From Martinezella hainanensis (lineage in GTDB: Bacteria; Pseudomonadota; Alphaproteobacteria; Rhizobiales; Rhizobiaceae), in assembly GCF_900094555.1 (NCBI RefSeq), contig NZ_FMAC01000001.1, positions 1 through 64,000 of the forward strand: a stretch of 64,000 nt of DNA. Reading direction: 5' to 3'. Made by a program: the position numbers and the translations under genes. The notes beneath the pieces were generated by a model. It was not told the origin of the DNA. It did no database searches and was given only the letters and a program-made list of their open reading frames with translations. Of this stretch, positions 58,842-64,000 are shown piece after piece; positions within the stretch are counted from its first letter, which is position 1; each line of letters starts with the position of its first letter.

Positions 58842-60026
58842 GAGCGCCTGCGCCTCTTCGCCGGGGTTGAAGCTCAGCTCCGGCATTCTCTTCGGTGAGA
58901 ATTCAGCGAAATCCGAGGCCGGCAGCGGACCGGCCGTCATCAGCGTGAAATCGAAGAATGCCCTTACATCGGGGCCGAGCACATATTGCCGGTGAACCCG
59001 CAGGAAATCGCGCTTGATCTTCTTGTAATGCTTCTCCGACAACATCTGCTTGAACCGCACGAAGAGGATCGAAGCCTGCCGGGCATCCTCATGTCCGCAA
59101 ACGGCGGCGACCTTTGCCTTGTAAAAGTGGATCGCATCGGTCAGACAGTGCACGTCGAGCCAGAAGATCTCCTTGCAGCGCGCGATCAACCCCACGCGTG
59201 AGCGCAGCACCTGTGCCGGCCGCATGAGGGCGCATTGCAGGATAGCGCTGCCGAGCGTCGTAAACACCACGCGCTTGCCCTGCAGCAATTCCGGCTCGCG
59301 CTCAAGCAACAGGCCGACCACGTGAGCTGCCACGGATGAGCCCATGCTATGCGAGGAGATGACGAATTCTTCGACGTCGGGCTCATCCAAGGCTTGCCGG
59401 ACGCTGATGGCGCTCGCTTCCAGCCATTGTTCGGCGCCGATTCCGTTCAACCCTGCCATCGCAACCGCCATCTCCCAGTCGGAGAAAAGGTGCAGAGTAT
59501 GCAGCTTCTCGGCCTGTGGCAGGAAGACATAGACGAAGAAGAAGACCGCGAGCGCGATGCTGCCGATATGACTCCACGCCGGCAGCCCGAAGAGGAATGG
59601 CGTAAATGCGATCGACAGGCTGAGAATCAACCCTGCGAGCATCAGCAGAAAGGGAAAGATGAAGAACAGGCCGAAGCGCCACGCATGGCGGAAATAGCCG
59701 GTCATGCCGCCCGAAATGGCAACTCTTGCGGCAGCTAGATAGCCCTGCATGAGCCGCGTGAAGAATGGCCTGCCGTTCAGGACGGCGACCAGATCATTAT
59801 GGTCGATGACATGAATGCGGCTTTGGGTATGCCAGCCCGCCGCCGTCGCCATGACGTCGAAGTACGGCGCCCGACCGAAATTCTTCAACTCATCTACGGA
59901 GACGGAAAAATCCCAGGCGGCGGCACTCTGCCGGGCTGAACGCTCATAGCGAGCCCGATGCGCGGCAGCATCCAGCGGCTCGAAGCCAGGGAAGTGGAGA
60001 ACCACCCTCTTCTTGATAGGATTCAT
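58827..60026 (-). CDS. Membrane-anchored alpha/beta hydrolase-like protein
   Basis: A 399-residue protein. VVLHFPGFEPLDAAAHRARYERSA opens it, two hydrophobic helices lie at about residues 115-165, and the nucleophile elbow ISSHSMGSSVAAH comes near residue 210. It looks like a lipase- or esterase-like enzyme held in the inner membrane. Substrate is unknown, and I do not recognise a named family. ATG 60026 is preferred to an upstream ATG at 60089. The 3' end overlaps bolA. Confidence 0.75.
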   Translation of the reverse strand: MNPIKKRVVLHFPGFEPLDAAAHRARYERSARQSAAAWDFSVSVDELKNFGRAPYFDVMATAAGWHTQSRIHVIDHNDLVAVLNGRPFFTRLMQGYLAAARVAISGGMTGYFRHAWRFGLFFIFPFLLMLAGLILSLSIAFTPFLFGLPAWSHIGSIALAVFFFVYVFLPQAEKLHTLHLFSDWEMAVAMAGLNGIGAEQWLEASAISVRQALDEPDVEEFVISSHSMGSSVAAHVVGLLLEREPELLQGKRVVFTTLGSAILQCALMRPAQVLRSRVGLIARCKEIFWLDVHCLTDAIHFYKAKVAAVCGHEDARQASILFVRFKQMLSEKHYKKIKRDFLRVHRQYVLGPDVRAFFDFTLMTAGPLPASDFAEFSPKRMPELSFNPGEEAQALSVGR

Positions 60027-60249
60027 ATTGTAGTCTGTCCCCGGGACGCCAGCATCAGCCATAAGAAGTGGAGATCGCCATGAACACACCCTGCCGGCTT
60101 TTTCATGGCAGACCGCAACAAATCATCCGAAAAACAAAAAGATAGGCACAAACGTTTACAACCATGTCAACCCGCATAACGGACGCACAATCGTCCCCGG
60201 CCGGCTTGCTCGCCGTGCCAAGGGGTAAAAACTCCACGGTTCCGACATG

Positions 60250-60552
60250 TCAGCACTCCCGGCCCGGATATGGGGAGACTTCAGCACAAGGGTCCACCGG
60301 CGGTGCCGCCATGATTTTCTCGACTATCGGCGGCATGGCTGGTTGCGGCGTCGGTGCGGTCGAGGCACGATAGCCGAAGGCCATGCTGAGAATGAGCACG
60401 ATCGCACCCACGGTCACAGTGCTGTTTAGGATCGATGCCCGTGGCGTGCGCACATGCTCGTAATATTCCCGCTCGCCTTCACTCGTATCTTCAGAGCTAT
60501 AAAATTCCCGCTCTTCACCAACCTGCCCGTCTGAATAGTGATGGTGGCTCAT
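60250..60552 (-). CDS. Small single-pass membrane protein of unknown function
   Basis: A 100-residue protein: a His/Glu/Tyr-rich, acidic N-terminal half (EEREFYSSEDTSEGEREYY), one membrane helix at about residues 45-63 (VGAIVLILSMAFGY), and a Pro-rich tail ending in two Cys. I recognise no family. The stop is at 60250, and the gene stands alone between the lipase-like gene (starting at 60026) and a gap of 382 bases. Confidence 0.6.
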   Translation of the reverse strand: MSHHHYSDGQVGEEREFYSSEDTSEGEREYYEHVRTPRASILNSTVTVGAIVLILSMAFGYRASTAPTPQPAMPPIVEKIMAAPPVDPCAEVSPYPGREC

Positions 60553-60934
60553 GGAGTCCGCTCCCTCAAAAATGCGAATGCAATGCTCACAAGGGACCGA
60601 TACGCGCCAAACCGCATCAATCGACGAACTCTAACAAACATACCGACCGCTTGTAAATTAGATAGCAGCCTAATATTAATCATCCCTTGCTTCAAATTTA
60701 TGTGTGTTGTTCAGACATGGAGTTGAAGGGGTATTTCCAAAACGCACTGTTCAGAAAATCTGGTCAATGAGCCATTTCCATCATCATCCTTAGCCATGGA
60801 TACTGGAAGTCCATTCATGCGATGAAAAAGACGGCGCGTATGTTTTGCGGCTGGAAATCTTGTCGGCCGCTTGCTATTTAAGGAACAGATGTAACGCTGC
60901 GGATCTTGACCCCGCATGTGAAAGGAACTGGACA
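60553..60934. other. Gene-free, AT-richer intergenic stretch
   Basis: This 382-base stretch between the small membrane protein and grxD is visibly AT-richer than its surroundings. I see no convincing gene, promoter, terminator or RNA structure. It must carry the grxD promoter, but no CTTGAC-N17-CTATAT match stands out. Confidence 0.5.
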
Positions 60935-61270
60935 ATGAGCGGCATTCAGGAATTCATCGCCAACGAAGTTAAGAACAACGACGTCGTTCTCTTCATGAAA
61001 GGCACGCCCCAGTTCCCGCAGTGTGGCTTCTCCGGCCAGGTGGTCCAGATTCTCGACTATATCGGTGTCGACTATAAGGGCATCAACGTGCTCGCCGACG
61101 CCGAGATTCGCCAGGGCATCAAGGACTACTCCAATTGGCCGACCATCCCGCAGCTTTATGTCAAGGGCGAGTTTATCGGCGGCTGTGATATCGTGCGCGA
61201 AATGTTCCAGGCGGGCGAGTTGCAGCAACACCTCCAGGAACACGGCATCAGCGTTCGCGGCGCCGCCTGA
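60935..61270 (+). CDS. grxD: Monothiol glutaredoxin (Grx4/GrxD type)
   Basis: A 111-residue CGFS glutaredoxin. The active site CGFS spans residues 30-33, and [20 protein letters not shown] carries the glutathione-binding strand. CGFS glutaredoxins carry Fe-S clusters with BolA partners, and bolA is about 2.1 kb upstream. ATG 60935 follows AAAGGAA. A hairpin (61319-61344) lies after the gene but has no T-run. Confidence 0.96.
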   Translation: MSGIQEFIANEVKNNDVVLFMKGTPQFPQCGFSGQVVQILDYIGVDYKGINVLADAEIRQGIKDYSNWPTIPQLYVKGEFIGGCDIVREMFQAGELQQHLQEHGISVRGAA

Positions 61271-61367
61271 CCGGGCACCGGGCTCCTCGTCCGGTTTCCA
61301 TAGTTCAATTTGATCGATAAGGCGCTGCCACCGGGCGGCGCCTTGACATGTTTATGGGAATAAAACC

Positions 61368-62642
61368 GTGACGACTACATCCCAGGCTATGTCCCATGGG
61401 CAGTTGCCCATGGGCAAACGTGAGTTCATCGCACTCGCGGCCTTTCTGATGGCGATCAATTCGCTCGCAATAGACATCATGCTCCCCGCACTGCAGCAGA
61501 TCGGCTCCAGCCTCGGCGTCATGAATGAGAATCACCGGCAATATGTGGTGACGGCCTATCTGATCGGCTTCGGCTCGGCGCAGCTTATCTACGGCCCTCT
61601 GTCGGATCGCTTCGGCCGCCGCAAGCCGCTCCTGGTCGGCATCATCATCTACGTGATTTCAGCATTCGGCATTGCCCTCATTCCATCCTTTGCGGGCTTG
61701 CTTGCGCTCCGTTTCATTCAGGGCCTCGGCTCGGCGGCAACCCGCGTCATCACCGTGTCCATCGTTCGCGACGTCTTCGGCGGCCGCCTGATGGCGGAGG
61801 TGATGTCGTTGATCATGATGGTCTTCATGATCGTCCCGGTCATCGCGCCGGGCAGCGGCCAGATCATCATGCTCGTCAGCACCTGGCACATGATCTTCGT
61901 CTTCATCGGCACCATGGCGACGCTCGTGGGTGCCTGGATGTATTTCCGGCTTCCCGAGACGCTAAAGCCTGAAAATATCCGTCCCCTCACCGTCAGGTCG
62001 GTTGCCTCCGGCTTCAAGATCGTTCTGACGGACCGGGTAGCGCTCTGTTACACCCTGGCGAGCACGTTCCTGTTCGGCGCGTTGTTCGGCTTCATCAATT
62101 CCGCCCAGCAGATCTACAACAATATCTACGGCCTCGGCGTCTATACGCCGCTGGCGTTCGGCGGCGTGGCCGCGTTCATGGCCCTGTCGTCCTTCGTCAA
62201 CTCTCAGTTCGTCGGCCGGTTCGGCATGCGCCGGCTGTCGCACACGGCCCTGCTCGGCTTTGTCGCCATCACCTTCTGTTGGCTGCTGGTGCAGCTCTAC
62301 GGGCCTGCGCCGATGCCGTTCCCGCTGTTCATGGTCTTTTTCGCACTGGCCATGTTCCAGTTCGGCTGGATCGGCTCCAACTTCAACTCTCTCGCGATGG
62401 AGCCTCTCGGCCACGTCGCCGGCACAGCATCCTCCGTACTCGGCTTCATGAGCACGGTCGGCGGCGCATCGATCGGCGCCTGCATCGGTCAGTTCTACAA
62501 CGGCACGGCAACACCGATGGTCATCGGCTATTTCACCGTTTCCCTTATTGGTGTCGTCTTCGTGCTGATCGCTGAGAAGGGAAGGCTGTTCCGCCCACAT
62601 AACGCACCGCCGCCGGCCGATCAGTCCCTCGCTTTACATTGA
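61368..62642 (+). CDS. Bcr/CflA-type MFS drug exporter, copy 1
   Basis: A 424-residue inner-membrane transporter of the major facilitator family with about twelve helices. The Bcr/CflA signatures are IDIMLPALQQIG in helix 1, GPLSDRFGRRKPLL (motif A) and QGLGSAATRVI (motif C-like). Members export drugs or metabolites by proton exchange. The start is GTG at 61368 with GGGAA upstream. The next gene is a close paralog 13 bases away, so the two are likely co-expressed. Confidence 0.9.
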   Translation: MTTTSQAMSHGQLPMGKREFIALAAFLMAINSLAIDIMLPALQQIGSSLGVMNENHRQYVVTAYLIGFGSAQLIYGPLSDRFGRRKPLLVGIIIYVISAFGIALIPSFAGLLALRFIQGLGSAATRVITVSIVRDVFGGRLMAEVMSLIMMVFMIVPVIAPGSGQIIMLVSTWHMIFVFIGTMATLVGAWMYFRLPETLKPENIRPLTVRSVASGFKIVLTDRVALCYTLASTFLFGALFGFINSAQQIYNNIYGLGVYTPLAFGGVAAFMALSSFVNSQFVGRFGMRRLSHTALLGFVAITFCWLLVQLYGPAPMPFPLFMVFFALAMFQFGWIGSNFNSLAMEPLGHVAGTASSVLGFMSTVGGASIGACIGQFYNGTATPMVIGYFTVSLIGVVFVLIAEKGRLFRPHNAPPPADQSLALH

Positions 62643-62655
62643 CAGGCATATTCGA

Positions 62656-63951
62656 ATGACAACCCCGCCTCAGTCCCAGCAGCCGGCCCAGCAGCCGGCG
62701 CAGTCCGGCTCCAGCCGCATCGGCCTTGGCATCGTGGAATTCATCCTCACGATCGCCCTGATGACGGCCAGCATCTCCATGGGCATCGACAGCATGCTGC
62801 CGGCACTGCCGAATATCGGCCAGTCGCTGAATGTCGCCAATCCGAATGACACCCAGCTCGTCATCGGCGTCTATTTCCTCGGCTTCGGCATCTGCCAGCT
62901 TTTCTTCGGCAGCCTGTCGGATACCTATGGCCGACGGTACATCCTTCTCGGTGGCCTGGCCTTCTATACGGTGACGCTCTTTGCCGCAGCGTGGAGCGGC
63001 AGCCTGTTTGCCCTGCTGGCGATGCGTTTTGCGCAGGGCGTCGGTGCTGCAGCCGTGCGTATCACCACGCTTGCTATCGTGCGCGATTGCTTCGGCGGCC
63101 GCGAAATGGCTCGCGTCATGTCCTATGTGATGATCGTCTTCATGATCATGCCGATGGTTGCGCCCTTCGTCGGCCAGATGATCGTCGCCTATTCGAACTG
63201 GCAGTGGATTTTCATCCTGCTCGGCATCGTCAGCGCCGGCCTTTTCCTGGTCGCCTTCTTCCGCATGAAAGAGACGCTGCCGGTTGAAGAGCGCCTGCCT
63301 CTCTCGGTCGCATCGGTTCTTTCCGGCTTCAAGACGGTGCTGACCAACCGCATCACCTGCGGTTACATGATCGGCCTGACGCTCTATACCGGCGTCATCT
63401 GCGCCTACATCGTCTCCGTGCAGCAGGTTTTCGGCGAGGTCTACGGTCTTGGGGACACGTTCCCGATCGCCTTTGCAGCAACGGCAGCCGGCACGGCCGT
63501 CGCACAGTTCGCCAATGGCTATTTCGTCCGCAGCTTTGGCATGCGCCGGATTTCCCACGCCGCCATGATCGTTTTCACCGTTTTGGGCGCCATCGGCTAC
63601 ATCGTCGGCATGTTCGGTCAGCCGAGCTTCACCTTCATTTACGTGCTGATCTCGGTGATGCTGATGATGTTCGCAGTGATCACCACCAACTGCATGGCGA
63701 TCAGCTTGGAGCCTATGGGACACCTGGCGGGCACGGCAGCCGCCATCACCAGCTCGGTCTCCACCACGGTCGGCGTCCTGCTCGGCGGCATCGTCGGCCA
63801 GATGTTCGATGGCACGGCGCAGCCGCTGCTGGCCGGTTTCACGGTGTTCGGTCTGCTGTCGATCCTGGCGACGCTCTGGGCGGAGCGCGGCAAGCTCTTC
63901 ACCCATCCCGGCGATACGCCGGCGCTGGAGCCTGGTATGGGTCACGTCTGA
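62656..63951 (+). CDS. Bcr/CflA-type MFS drug exporter, copy 2
   Basis: A 431-residue paralog of the preceding gene. It keeps the helix-1 motif MGIDSMLPALPNIG, GSLSDTYGRRYILL (motif A) and QGVGAAAVRIT, but has a longer Gln/Pro-rich N-terminus (QSQQPAQQPAQSG). The tandem pair may form a heteromer or have divided substrates; neither is visible from sequence. ATG 62656 has AGG upstream. The window ends 49 bases after the stop, with nothing recognisable there. Confidence 0.9.
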   Translation: MTTPPQSQQPAQQPAQSGSSRIGLGIVEFILTIALMTASISMGIDSMLPALPNIGQSLNVANPNDTQLVIGVYFLGFGICQLFFGSLSDTYGRRYILLGGLAFYTVTLFAAAWSGSLFALLAMRFAQGVGAAAVRITTLAIVRDCFGGREMARVMSYVMIVFMIMPMVAPFVGQMIVAYSNWQWIFILLGIVSAGLFLVAFFRMKETLPVEERLPLSVASVLSGFKTVLTNRITCGYMIGLTLYTGVICAYIVSVQQVFGEVYGLGDTFPIAFAATAAGTAVAQFANGYFVRSFGMRRISHAAMIVFTVLGAIGYIVGMFGQPSFTFIYVLISVMLMMFAVITTNCMAISLEPMGHLAGTAAAITSSVSTTVGVLLGGIVGQMFDGTAQPLLAGFTVFGLLSILATLWAERGKLFTHPGDTPALEPGMGHV

Positions 63952-64000
63952 GCGACGTGACCTCCTTAAACACCGCTGCGCGGGCGACTGACCCAGCGCA

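Noticed and set aside
61319-61344. Hairpin after grxD as a terminator
   Set aside because: AAGGCGC and GCGCCTT can pair, but there is no T-run and the next gene's ribosome site follows closely.

Overview
The window is a typical alphaproteobacterial chromosome segment. Gene content and control signals point to the Rhizobiaceae, most likely a Rhizobium, though no 16S or other decisive marker is present. It is GC-rich and densely packed. Several promoters fit the rhizobial pattern CTTGAC-N17-CTATAT. A suf operon with two cysteine desulfurases has apparent RirA and Irr operator boxes, and three copies of an imperfect-palindrome intergenic repeat of the kind common in rhizobia are present. No tRNA, rRNA, CRISPR array, insertion sequence or prophage was seen, so this is mostly core genome.

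Layout: 1-2174 holds the end of the glutathione-dependent formaldehyde dehydrogenase, a UPF0178 protein, S-formylglutathione hydrolase, and a small multidrug resistance (Gdx/SugE) exporter behind a convincing guanidine-II riboswitch. 2286-8611 (minus) carries two DoxX paralogs, propionyl-CoA carboxylase beta, a lipoprotein, an ATP12 chaperone, a HAD phosphatase, an RluC-type pseudouridine synthase and a PCu(A)C copper chaperone. 8740-13512 is the glycine cleavage operon gcvT-gcvH-gcvP with its own promoter, tandem glycine riboswitch and terminator. 13547-15922 holds a serine hydrolase coupled to an orphan HigA-like antitoxin, a ZIP transporter and a hypothetical exported protein. 15957-22978 (minus) is the suf operon (sufS2-B-C-D-S1-T-A) for iron-sulfur clusters.

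23212-38672 is a mosaic: hydrolases, an acetyltransferase, a large exported caspase-like protein that has lost both catalytic residues, tyrS, a very large AsmA-like protein, a peroxiredoxin, a DUF455 protein, an M23 peptidase, a DEAD-box helicase and a Nudix hydrolase. 38676-44405 (minus) is a compact operon of molybdenum-hydroxylase maturation genes (flavin reductase, MoxR ATPase, VWA protein, XdhC split over two genes, a MoeA/MobA-like fusion, TfoX domain) with no molybdoenzyme structural gene in view.

44538-58593 contains an orphan substrate-binding protein, rpe and the purine genes purB, purC-purS-purQ and purL, interspersed with membrane proteins, lipoproteins, a MocR regulator divergent from a DUF1127 gene, and a PagL-like outer-membrane protein. 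58608-61270 pairs bolA with the CGFS glutaredoxin grxD, linking back to the suf genes in iron homeostasis. The window closes with two tandem Bcr/CflA-type exporters.

The most interesting items are the riboswitch-controlled guanidinium exporter, the pseudo-caspase, the overlapping RirA/Irr control region of suf, the orphan molybdenum-maturation operon, and a palindrome over the start codon of the MocR regulator. Most of the window is well-known biology, and I found no clear evidence of a wholly new system.
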